From: Pseudomonadota bacterium | Lineage (GTDB): Bacteria; Pseudomonadota; Gammaproteobacteria; Burkholderiales; Burkholderiaceae_C | Length of the DNA: 64,000 bases | Direction of reading: 5' to 3' | Assembly (NCBI GenBank): GCA_023387335.1 | Contig: JAEWIF010000052.1 | Location: 208,437-272,436, forward strand | Shown: positions 56,408-64,000 of the stretch, piece by piece | How the letters are laid out: each line of letters opens with the position of its first letter | Numbering within the stretch: position 1 is the stretch's first letter | Program-made: the position numbers and the translations under genes | Notes under the pieces: model-generated | What the model was told of the DNA's origin: nothing | Database searches by the model: none | The model's input: only the letters and a program-made list of their open reading frames with translations

Positions 56408-59400
56408 TCACGCCGCCTCCGGCACATGGCTTCGCGCCAGCTCGCGCTCGTGCGGGCTGCGGCGGCGCAGCTTGTCCAGCAGCAGGTAGACCACCGGCGT
56501 GGTGAGCAGCGTGAGCAGCTGGCTCGCGATCAGGCCGCCGACGATGGCGATGCCCAGCGGACGGCGCAGTTCCGCGCCTTCGCCGAAGCCGATGGCCAGC
56601 GGCAGCGCGCCCAGCGCCGCGGCCAGCGTGGTCATCAGGATCGGGCGGAAGCGCAGCAGGCAGGCCTCGCGCACGGCGGCCATCGGCGGCAGGCCGCGCG
56701 AGCGTTCCGCGTCGAGCGCGAAGTCGATGATCATGATCGCGTTCTTCTTCACGATGCCGATCAGGAGGAACAGGCCGATCAGCGCCATGATCGACAGCTC
56801 CAGCTTGAACAGCATCAGCGCCAGCACCGCGCCAACGCCCGCCGACGGCAGCGTCGACAGCACCGTGACCGGGTGCACCAGGCTCTCGTACAGCACGCCC
56901 AGCACGATGTAGATGACGACGATGGCCGCCAGGATCAGCAGCGGCTGCTGCGACTGCGATTCCTGCGGCGCCCGCGCCGTGCCCTGGAAGCTGCCGCGCA
57001 CGTTGGTCGGCATCGCGATCTCGGCCTCGGCCGCGCGCACGGCGGCCTGGCCGTCGGCGATGGTGCTGCCCTCGGCCAGGTTGTACGAGATGGTGGTGGC
57101 CAGTTCCGCGTCCTGGTGGTTGACCGAGGTGGCCGTGGGCCGCTCCACCACGCGCGCGATGGCCGACAGCGGCACCATGTTGCGCGCGCCGCTGCTCAGC
57201 GCGGAGCCGGTGGCCTGGTCGCGCAGCGCCGGGTTGATCGTGGCCGTGGTGGCCACCGTGCCGGTGCTGGCCGCGGCGGCGCTGGAGGTCGCGGTGGTGC
57301 TCGCCGAGCCCGCGGCCGGCACGTAGATGTCGCGCAGCGCCATCGGGCTGAGCGTGTAGCGCTGCGCCACGCCCAGGATCACGCGGTACTGGTTCAGCTC
57401 GCCGTAGATGGTGGCGACCTGCCGCTGGCCGAAGGCGTTGTAGAGCGCGTTGTCGACGTCGCGCGAGCTGATGCCCAGGCGCGCGGCGCTGTCCTTGTCC
57501 ACCTCCACGAACAGCTCCACGCCGTTGTCCTGCTGGTCGGTGTCCACGTCCACCAGCGCGGGCTGGTGCTTCATCGCCTCGGCCAGGCGCGCGGCCCAGC
57601 GCTTGAGGTCGTCGGTGTTGTCGCTCTTGAGCGTGTACTGGTAGGTGGAGTTGCTCTGCCGCCCGCCCATGCGCAGGTCCTGCACCGGGTTGAGGAACAG
57701 GCTCACGCCCGACACCTGCTGCAGTTGCGGCCGCAGCCGCGCGATCACGGCCTGGGCCCGCTCGCCGGACGCGCGCTCGGCCGCCGGCTTGAGCGTGACG
57801 AACATGAAGCCGCCGCCCGCGCGTCCGCCGCCGGTGAAGGCCACCACCGTGTCCACGGCCGGATCGGCGCGCGTGATGTCCACCAGCTGCTTGAGCTTCT
57901 CCTGCATCGCCTGGAACGAGATGCTCTGGTCGGCGCGCAGGCCGCCGGCGATCTGCCCGGTGTCCTGCTGCGGGAAGAAGCCCTTGGGGATCTTCACGAA
58001 CAGGTACGCGTTCAGGCCGATCACCGCGACCAGGATGGCCAGCACGAGCCAGCGCGCCTGCAGCGCCCAGTCCAGGCTCCAGGCGTAGCCGCGGTGCATG
58101 GCGTCGTAGCCGCGCTCGGCCCAGCGCGCCAGGCGGCCCGGGGGCTTGTCCTTCTGGCTGTCCGGCCGCAGCAGCCAGGCGCACAGCATCGGCGTGGTGG
58201 TGAGCGAGATCAGCAGCGAGATCATCACGGCCGCCGACAGCGTCACCGCGAACTCGCGGAAGAGGCGTCCGACCTGCCCGCCCATGAACAGCAGCGGGAT
58301 GAACACCGCCACCAGCGACAGGCTGATCGACAGCACGGTGAAGCCCACCTCGCGCGCGCCCAGCAGCGCGGCCTGGAAGCGGTTCATGCCGGCTTCCAGG
58401 TGGCGGCTGATGTTCTCCAGCACCACGATGGCGTCGTCCACCACGAAGCCGGTGGCGACGGTGAGCGCCATCAGGCTCAGGTTGTTGAGCGAGAAGCCCA
58501 TCACCAGCATCACGGCGAAGGTGCCGAGCAGCGAGACCACCGTGGCCACGGCGGGGATGAGCGTGGCGCGGGCGCTGCGCAGGAACACGCTGACCACCAG
58601 CACGACCAGCGCGATGGCGATCGCCAGCGTCAGCTCCACCTCGTGCAGCGAGGCGCGGATGGACTGCGTGCGGTCCGAGGCGACGACCAGCCTGATGTCG
58701 GGCGGCAGAGCGGCCTGCAGCTCGGGCAGCAGGGCGCGCACGCCTTCGACCGTCTTGATCACGTTGGCGCCCGGCTGCAGCGTGATCGGCACGACCACCG
58801 CCGGCTCGCCGTTGAAGAGGCCCAGCGTGTTGACGTTCTCCACGCTGTCGCTGACGGCGGCGATGTCGCCCAGGCGCACCGCCGCGCCGTCGCGCCACGC
58901 GACCACCAGGCCGCGGTAGTCGGCGGCCGACAGGCGCCCCGCGCCGAGCGCGATCATCCCGTCGGGGCCCGGCGCGCTGCTGCCGGTGCTGGTGTAGATC
59001 TGCAGCCGGCGCCCGCCGGCGTCCTGCACGTCGCCCTTGGGCCGGTTGGCGCTGCCGGCCTGCAGCGCGGCGCGCACGTCCTCGGTGGCGATGCCGTAGC
59101 GGCTGAGCGCGAACGGGTTCAGCTCCACGCGCACCGCCGGCTGCGAACCGCCGCCCAGTTCCACGTCGCCCACGCCCTGCACCTGCGCCACCTTCTGCTG
59201 GACGATGTTGGAGACGGCGTCGTAGATCTGGCCCGGGGTGCGCCGCGGCGAGGTCAGCGCCATGATCAGCACCGGCGCCGCCGAGGGATTGGCCTTGCGG
59301 TAGGTCGGGTTGCTGCGCAGGGTGCTGGGAAGGTCGGCGCGCGACGCGTTGATCGCGGCCTGCACCTCGCGCGCGGCGGCATCGATGTTGCGGTTGAGGT

Positions 59401-59686
59401 CGAACTGCAGGTTGATGCGTGCCGAGCCGGTGCCGCTGTTGGACGTCATCTCGTTGACGCCCGCGATCGTGCCCAGGCGCCGCTCCAGCGGCTGCGCCAC
59501 GCTGGTGGCCATGGTCTCGGGGCTGGCGCCCGGCAGGCTGGCGCTGACCGAGATGACGGGGAAGTCCACCTGCGGCAGCGAGGCCACGGGCAGCTGGAAG
59601 AACGCGGCGATGCCGGCGAGCGCGATCCAGAGCGTCAGCAGCACGGTGCCGACGGGGCGGCGGACGAAGGGGGCCGAAAGATTCAA
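56408..59686 (-). CDS. mdtC: RND multidrug efflux pump, MdtC-type
   Basis: A 1092-residue inner-membrane RND transporter, twelve helices with two large periplasmic loops. Signatures: LPQVDFPVISVSASLPGASP, VVDDAIVVLENISRHLEAG, IPKGFFPQQDTGQIAGGLRA. Two glutamate/aspartate-containing helix-4 motifs are normal. It starts with TTG at 59686, overlapping the mdtB stop (TTGA), giving the usual MNLSAPFVRRPVGT opening. About 45 extra residues, Ala/Ser/Thr-rich (SASTTATSSAAAASTGTVAT), are inserted in the second half of the first periplasmic-loop region near bases 57180-57325. Works as heterotrimer with MdtB. Confidence 0.9.
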   Translation of the reverse strand: MNLSAPFVRRPVGTVLLTLWIALAGIAAFFQLPVASLPQVDFPVISVSASLPGASPETMATSVAQPLERRLGTIAGVNEMTSNSGTGSARINLQFDLNRNIDAAAREVQAAINASRADLPSTLRSNPTYRKANPSAAPVLIMALTSPRRTPGQIYDAVSNIVQQKVAQVQGVGDVELGGGSQPAVRVELNPFALSRYGIATEDVRAALQAGSANRPKGDVQDAGGRRLQIYTSTGSSAPGPDGMIALGAGRLSAADYRGLVVAWRDGAAVRLGDIAAVSDSVENVNTLGLFNGEPAVVVPITLQPGANVIKTVEGVRALLPELQAALPPDIRLVVASDRTQSIRASLHEVELTLAIAIALVVLVVSVFLRSARATLIPAVATVVSLLGTFAVMLVMGFSLNNLSLMALTVATGFVVDDAIVVLENISRHLEAGMNRFQAALLGAREVGFTVLSISLSLVAVFIPLLFMGGQVGRLFREFAVTLSAAVMISLLISLTTTPMLCAWLLRPDSQKDKPPGRLARWAERGYDAMHRGYAWSLDWALQARWLVLAILVAVIGLNAYLFVKIPKGFFPQQDTGQIAGGLRADQSISFQAMQEKLKQLVDITRADPAVDTVVAFTGGGRAGGGFMFVTLKPAAERASGERAQAVIARLRPQLQQVSGVSLFLNPVQDLRMGGRQSNSTYQYTLKSDNTDDLKRWAARLAEAMKHQPALVDVDTDQQDNGVELFVEVDKDSAARLGISSRDVDNALYNAFGQRQVATIYGELNQYRVILGVAQRYTLSPMALRDIYVPAAGSASTTATSSAAAASTGTVATTATINPALRDQATGSALSSGARNMVPLSAIARVVERPTATSVNHQDAELATTISYNLAEGSTIADGQAAVRAAEAEIAMPTNVRGSFQGTARAPQESQSQQPLLILAAIVVIYIVLGVLYESLVHPVTVLSTLPSAGVGAVLALMLFKLELSIMALIGLFLLIGIVKKNAIMIIDFALDAERSRGLPPMAAVREACLLRFRPILMTTLAAALGALPLAIGFGEGAELRRPLGIAIVGGLIASQLLTLLTTPVVYLLLDKLRRRSPHERELARSHVPEAA

Positions 59687-62600
59687 CGCAAAGCCCCGTC
59701 CGCCTTCGCGGCGTCCGAAGGAAGCACTGGATCCCCGCCTTCGCGGGGATGACGGAACCTGTGCCCCATCTTCTCGAACCCCAGGTAGATCACCGGCGTC
59801 GTGAACAGCGTCAGCAGCTGGCTCACCACCAGCCCGCCGAAGATCGCCAGGCCCAGCGGGCGCCGCAGCTCCGCGCCCTCGCCCCAGCCGAACATCAGCG
59901 GCACCGCGGCGAACAGCGCGGCCAGCGTGGTCATCAGGATGGGACGGAACCGCAGCAGCGCGGCCTGGTGGATGGCCTCCTGCGCCGGCTTGCCTTCGTT
60001 GCGCTGCGCATCGATGGCGAAGTCGATCATCATGATCGCGTTCTTCTTCACGATGCCGATGAGAAGGATGATGCCGATGATGCCGATCACGCCCAGGTCG
60101 TTGCCGGTCAGCATCAGCGCGAGCAGCGCGCCCACGCCGGCCGAAGGCAGCGTCGAGAGGATCGTGAGCGGGTGCACGTAGCTCTCGTACAGCACGCCCA
60201 GGACGATGTAGACGCACACGATCGCCGCCAGGATCAGCCACAGCTGGTTGGTGAGCGACGCTTCATAGGCGCCCGATGCGCCGAGGAAGCTCATGCTCAG
60301 GCTGGCCGGCAGGCCGGCTTCCTTCGCGGTCGCGCGGATCGCGTCCACCGCCTTGCCCAGCGACACGCCCTGCGCCGTGTCGAACCCCACCGTCGCCGCC
60401 GGGTACTGCGACACGTGCGTGATCTGCAGCGGCGCGCGCCGCTCCACGATGCGCGCCACCGCCGACAGCGGCGTGGAATCGCCCGACGACGTGCGCAGCT
60501 GGATGCCGGACAGCGCCTGCGGCGTCGGTGCCGCGTCCGGCCGCGCCTCCAGGATCACGCGGTACTGGTTGGTCTGGGTGAAGATGGTCGAGACGATGCG
60601 CTGGCCGAACGCGCTGTACAGCGCCTCGTCGATGCTGGCCGCGGTGATGTTCAGCCGCGCCGCCGTGTCGCGGTCGATGTCCACGTACACCGCCGCGCCG
60701 CTGGCGCCGGCGTCGGTGACCGGGTTGCGCACCTGCGGCAGCGAACGCATGCGCTCCACCAGGCGGTTGGCCCACTCGTTCACGGTGGCGGTGTCCGAGC
60801 CTTCCAGCGAGAAGCGGAACTGGGTCGGGCCCGATTCGGCGTCGATGGTGAGGTCCTGCACCGGCTGCAGGTAGAGCGTGGCACCGGCAACGCGCCCCGC
60901 GCGCTGGCGCAGACGATCCATCAGCTCGCCCTGCCCGCCGCGGCTGGAGGCCAGGTTGATCAGCATGCGGCCGGTGTGCAGCATGGTGTTGTTGGCCGCG
61001 TCCACGCCGACGAAGCTGGCGATGCTGACCACGTCCGGGTCCTCCATCAGGGCGCGCGCCACCTCCTGCTGCAGCTTCGCCATCGCCGGGTAGGAGATCG
61101 ATTCCTGCGCCTCCACCCGCGCCTGCAGCTGGCCCGTGTTCTGGGTCGGGAACAGGCCCTTGGGGATCACGATGTAGAGCAGCACCGTCAGCACGAAGGT
61201 CGCCAGCGCCACCAGCAGGGTGAACCGCTGGCGCCTCAGCACCCACTGCAGGCCGCGGTCGTACAGGGCGATCAGGCGGTCGAACTGGCGGGCCAGCTTC
61301 GCGCCCGTGCCGGTGCCGGCGCCCTCGCCGCCCGGATGCGCCTTGAGCCAGCGCGCCGACATCATCGGCACCAGCGTCAGCGAGACCACCGCCGAGATCA
61401 GGATGGTGATCGCAAGAGTCACCGCGAACTCGCGGAAGAGCCGCCCCACCACGTCGCCCATGAACAGCAGCGGGATGAGCACCGCGATCAGCGACACCGT
61501 CAGCGAGATGATGGTGAAGCCGATCTCGCTGGCGCCCTCGATCGCGGCCTCCATCGGCCGCTTGCCCATCTCCACGTGGCGCTGGATGTTCTCGATCATC
61601 ACGATCGCGTCGTCCACCACGAAGCCGGTGGCGATGGTCAGCGCCATCAATGAAAGGTTGTTGAGGCTGTAGCCCAGCAGGTACATCACGCCGCAAGTCC
61701 CCACCAGCGAGATCGGCACCGCCAGGCTGGCGATGAGCGTCGCCCGCGGACTGTGCAGGAACGCGAAGATCACCAGCACCACCAGCACCACGGCCAGCAC
61801 GAGTTCGAGCTGCACGTGGTGCACCGAGGCGCGTATGCCGGTGGTGCGGTCCGACAGCACCTCCACCCGCAGCGATGCCGGCAGGCCGGCGGTCAGCTCG
61901 GGCAGGCGCCGCTTGATCGCATCGACGGTCGCGATGACGTTGGCGCCCGGCTGGCGCTGCACGTTCAGGATGATCGACGGCTCCAGCTGGCCGTCCAGCG
62001 CCGACCAGGCGCCCAGCTTCACGTTCTCGGCGCTCTCCACCACCTGTGCCACCTGGCCCAGGCGCACCGGCGCGTTGTTGCGGAAGGCGACGACGAGGTT
62101 CGAGTAGTCCTTCGCGGCGAGCAGCTGGTCGTTGGAGTTGATGCTCCAGGCGCGCGTGGGACCGTCGATGCTGCCCTTGGCGCCGTTGGCGTTGGCGGCG
62201 TTGATGGTGCTGCGCACCGTGTCCAGCCCCAGCCCGTACGAGGCCAGCGCGCGCGTGTCCACCTGGATGCGCACCGCCGGCCGCTGGCCGCCCGCCAGCG
62301 TGACCAGGCCCACGCCCGACACCTGGCTGATCTTGAGCGCCAGGCGCGTGTTGACCAGGTTCTGCACGTCGGGCAGCGGCAGCTCCTTCGAGGTGACGGC
62401 CAGCGTGAGCACCGGCGCGTCGGCCGGGTTCACCTTGGCGTAGACCGGCGGCGCCGGCAGGTCGGCGGGCAGCAGCGAGGAGCCGGCGTTGATCGCGGCC
62501 TGCACCTGCTGCTCGGCGACGTCCAGCGCCAGGCCCAGGCCGAACTGCAGCGTGACGATGGAAAGGCCGGACGCGCTGGTGGAGCTCATGCGCGCCAGGC

Positions 62601-62826
62601 CCGGCATCTGGCCGAACTGGCGCTCCAGCGGGGCGGTGACCGTCTGCGCCATCACCTCGGGGCTGGCGCCGGGGTACAGCGTCTGCACCTGGATGGTCGG
62701 ATAGTCCACCTGCGGCAGCGCCGACAGCGGCAGCAGCCGCAGGCCCACCAGGCCGGCCAGCACGATGGCCAGCATCAGCAGCGAGGTGGCGACGGGGCGG
62801 AGGATGAAGGGACGGGACGGGCTCAT
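59683..62826 (-). CDS. mdtB: RND multidrug efflux pump, MdtB-type
   Basis: A 1047-residue RND transporter. It opens MSPSRPFILRPVATSLLMLA as MdtB does, and carries LPQVDYPTIQVQTLYPGASP, FVVDDAIVMIENIQRHVEMG and IVKKNAIMMIDFAIDAQRNE. Start ATG 62826; TTG 62835 is an alternative that would lie closer to the mdtA stop (62840). The C-terminus ends in the sequence MGHRFRHPREGGDPVLPSD and a few more residues, where HPREGGDPVLPS is the translation of the REP-like repeat at 59720-59755. The extension is likely neutral, as it follows the last helix. Confidence 0.92.
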   Translation of the reverse strand: MSPSRPFILRPVATSLLMLAIVLAGLVGLRLLPLSALPQVDYPTIQVQTLYPGASPEVMAQTVTAPLERQFGQMPGLARMSSTSASGLSIVTLQFGLGLALDVAEQQVQAAINAGSSLLPADLPAPPVYAKVNPADAPVLTLAVTSKELPLPDVQNLVNTRLALKISQVSGVGLVTLAGGQRPAVRIQVDTRALASYGLGLDTVRSTINAANANGAKGSIDGPTRAWSINSNDQLLAAKDYSNLVVAFRNNAPVRLGQVAQVVESAENVKLGAWSALDGQLEPSIILNVQRQPGANVIATVDAIKRRLPELTAGLPASLRVEVLSDRTTGIRASVHHVQLELVLAVVLVVLVIFAFLHSPRATLIASLAVPISLVGTCGVMYLLGYSLNNLSLMALTIATGFVVDDAIVMIENIQRHVEMGKRPMEAAIEGASEIGFTIISLTVSLIAVLIPLLFMGDVVGRLFREFAVTLAITILISAVVSLTLVPMMSARWLKAHPGGEGAGTGTGAKLARQFDRLIALYDRGLQWVLRRQRFTLLVALATFVLTVLLYIVIPKGLFPTQNTGQLQARVEAQESISYPAMAKLQQEVARALMEDPDVVSIASFVGVDAANNTMLHTGRMLINLASSRGGQGELMDRLRQRAGRVAGATLYLQPVQDLTIDAESGPTQFRFSLEGSDTATVNEWANRLVERMRSLPQVRNPVTDAGASGAAVYVDIDRDTAARLNITAASIDEALYSAFGQRIVSTIFTQTNQYRVILEARPDAAPTPQALSGIQLRTSSGDSTPLSAVARIVERRAPLQITHVSQYPAATVGFDTAQGVSLGKAVDAIRATAKEAGLPASLSMSFLGASGAYEASLTNQLWLILAAIVCVYIVLGVLYESYVHPLTILSTLPSAGVGALLALMLTGNDLGVIGIIGIILLIGIVKKNAIMMIDFAIDAQRNEGKPAQEAIHQAALLRFRPILMTTLAALFAAVPLMFGWGEGAELRRPLGLAIFGGLVVSQLLTLFTTPVIYLGFEKMGHRFRHPREGGDPVLPSDAAKADGALR
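59720..59755 (+). repeat. REP-like repeat, copy F (inside mdtB)
   Basis: GGAAGCACTGGATCCCCGCC begins the element, with the core ATCCCCGC-CTTC-GCGGGGAT at 59730-59749 and GACGG at the end. It lies within the last codons of mdtB and just before the mdtC start, so the repeat is translated. Confidence 0.9.
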
Positions 62827-62839
62827 CGCGCTCAAGCCC

Positions 62840-64000
62840 TCATGGACGCGCTCCGGACGCCGCCTGGCGGCGATGCTGGCCCTGCCGCGCGGCGGCCGGC
62901 GTCCCGTCGGTGGGCGCGGCGCCGCCCTGGCCCGGCAGCGTCACGCGCGCGCCGTCCTTGAGACGGTCGGCGCCTTCGGTGACAACGCGCTCGCCGGGCT
63001 GCAGGCCGCTGAGGACCTGCACCTTGTCGGCCGTCGCCTGGCCGCGCTGGACGGTGCGCAGCTGCACCGTGCGGTCTTCCTTCAGCACGAAGACGTAGTC
63101 GCCGCTGGTGCCCGTGCGCACCGCCGCCAGCGGCACCGTGACCGCGCCCTCGATGGTGCGCAGCTGCAGCTGCACGTTGACGAACTGGCTGGGGAACAGC
63201 TGGCCCTTGTCGTTGGCGAAGTGCGCCTTGGCGCGCACCGTGCCGGTCTGGGTGTCGACCTGGTTGTCCAGCGAGGAGAAGGTGCCGGTCTCCAGCACCG
63301 TGCTGCGGGTGCGGTCGAGCGCGCGCGCCTGCATCGCGGCGCGGCCGGTCTGCTGCGCCAGCGCGGCGGCCTGGTCCTGCGGGATGGAGAACTCGACGTC
63401 GATCGGCGACAGCTGGGTGATCACCGCGACGCCGTTGGTGTCGCTGGTGCCGACCACGTTGCCCACGTCCACCGTGCGCAGGCCGACCCGGCCGGAGATC
63501 GGCGAGACGATGCGCGTGTAGCCCAGGTTCAGCCGCGCCGTGCCCTCGTTGGCCTTGGAGATCACCACGGCGGCCTCCAGCTGCTTGACCAGCGCGGCCT
63601 GGGTGTCGACTTCCTGGCGGGCGATGGAGTCCTGCTTCAGCAGCGTCTGGAAGCGCTGCAGCGTCACGCGCGCGGCGTCCAGTTGCGCCTCGTCGCGCAT
63701 GCGCTGGCCGGTGGCCTGCTGCAGCGCCATCTCGAACTGGCGCGGGTCGATGGTGGCCAGCACGTCGCCCTTCTTCACGGCCTGGCCTTCCTTGTAGAGC
63801 ACCTGCTGCAGCACGCCCGAGACCTGCGGCCGCACCCGCACCGTCGCCTGCGGCACGACCGTGCCCAGCGCCTCCAGCGTGACGGGGATGTCGACGCGCT
63901 CGGCCACCGCGACGCCCACGGTGGTCGGCGGACCGCCGCGGCCGCCGCCCGCACCCGGCGCGCCCCCGCCGGGAGCGGCCACGCCGGGACGGTTGCCGGG
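62840..64000 (-). CDS. mdtA: RND periplasmic adaptor, MdtA-type (N-terminus beyond right edge)
   Basis: The visible 386 or so residues form a membrane fusion protein of the HlyD/AcrA family that joins the MdtBC pump to the outer membrane factor. Domains in order: Gly/Pro-rich linker (APGGGAPGAGGGRGGPP), lipoyl half (VVPQATVRVRPQVSGVLQQV), helical hairpin (LQRFQTLLKQDSIARQEVDT), second lipoyl half (LGYTRIVSPISGRVGLRTVD), beta barrel and membrane-proximal part (VPLAAVRTGTSGDYVFVLKE). The frame is open to base 64000, so the signal peptide is not seen. The C-terminus ends Gln/Arg-rich and 13 bp before mdtB. Confidence 0.9.
   Translation of the reverse strand, partial: PGNRPGVAAPGGGAPGAGGGRGGPPTTVGVAVAERVDIPVTLEALGTVVPQATVRVRPQVSGVLQQVLYKEGQAVKKGDVLATIDPRQFEMALQQATGQRMRDEAQLDAARVTLQRFQTLLKQDSIARQEVDTQAALVKQLEAAVVISKANEGTARLNLGYTRIVSPISGRVGLRTVDVGNVVGTSDTNGVAVITQLSPIDVEFSIPQDQAAALAQQTGRAAMQARALDRTRSTVLETGTFSSLDNQVDTQTGTVRAKAHFANDKGQLFPSQFVNVQLQLRTIEGAVTVPLAAVRTGTSGDYVFVLKEDRTVQLRTVQRGQATADKVQVLSGLQPGERVVTEGADRLKDGARVTLPGQGGAAPTDGTPAAARQGQHRRQAASGARP

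Noticed and set aside
54876..58898. 1340-codon reverse frame covering the outer membrane factor and beyond
   Set aside because: Only 54876-56390 has the real outer membrane factor; upstream codons are an out-of-frame reading of mdtC.
56381..59752. 1123-codon open frame on the plus strand opposite mdtC
   Set aside because: It is His/Arg/Gln-rich with no fold or family pattern, and mirrors the third codon position of the very GC-rich mdtC gene.
1..64000. tRNA, rRNA, insertion sequence, prophage or integrase genes
   Set aside because: Looked for conserved stem and T-loop patterns, DDE or tyrosine recombinase motifs and phage structural genes; none was seen by eye. tRNAscan and an ISfinder search would be needed for certainty.

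Overview
The window is about 64 kb of high-GC chromosomal DNA with the gene content of a soil or freshwater betaproteobacterium of the order Burkholderiales, most likely Comamonadaceae (Ramlibacter/Variovorax/Comamonas-like). Reasons: very high GC at third codon positions, six orphan Bug/TctC periplasmic solute receptors, several LysR/IclR/TetR/MocR regulators each next to a small catabolic operon, lipoproteins with a poly-glycine run after the lipobox cysteine, DUF2970 and PACE family genes, and proteins closely resembling the Comamonas terephthalate (tph) proteins as I remember them. I see no rRNA, tRNA, CRISPR array, transposase or phage module. All family names come from reading the sequence; no database search was run.

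Layout. 0-5 kb: a PHB-depolymerase-like esterase cut by the left edge, a NYN-domain protein, membrane proteins, a PACE efflux protein, and a Gdx/SugE guanidinium exporter preceded by what reads as a guanidine-II (mini-ykkC) riboswitch. 5-9 kb: a divergent LysR regulator and a probable 4-nitrobenzoate pathway (PnbB-like lyase, PnbA-like nitroreductase, Bug receptor). 9-15 kb: PEBP protein, PQQ-type sugar dehydrogenase, DUF445 protein, Pro-Ala-repeat lipoprotein, ParB-like protein. 15-20 kb: EamA transporter, DUF2970 protein and two c-type cytochromes, divergent from a MocR regulator. 19.8-25.9 kb: a tight operon (acyl-CoA ligase, Bug receptor, DUF35 protein, thiolase-like protein, enoyl-CoA hydratase) with a divergent LysR gene; it resembles a side-chain removal pathway ending in an Ltp-type retro-aldolase. 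26-34 kb: lipoproteins, an SGNH esterase, a TetR-SDR-MATE group with two matching palindromic operators, and a type I glutamine synthetase. 34-40 kb: CocE-type hydrolase, DUF2127 protein, a truncated orphan antitoxin, PsuG, an aminotransferase and a stress protein.

40.3-46.0 kb is a complete terephthalate operon in the order tphR | tphC-tphA2-tphA3-tphB-tphA1. It covers uptake, dioxygenation and rearomatisation to protocatechuate. 46-53 kb: a YihY protein and a five-gene reverse-strand group (acyl-CoA dehydrogenase, two Bug receptors, a crotonase without the usual glutamates, gamma-glutamyltransferase). 53-55 kb: endonuclease III, a DnaJ-domain protein and the fluoride channel CrcB. 54.9-64 kb: a tripartite RND multidrug pump, mdtA(partial)-mdtB-mdtC-outer membrane factor.

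From 40 kb rightward a palindromic REP-like repeat (core ATTCCCGC-N4-GCGGGAAT) occurs at six loci. It sits inside the tph operon and supplies the C-terminal codons of two proteins. The central theme is aromatic and acyl-CoA catabolism (terephthalate and possibly 4-nitrobenzoate both leading to protocatechuate, plus an uncharacterised acyl-CoA pathway) combined with several efflux systems.
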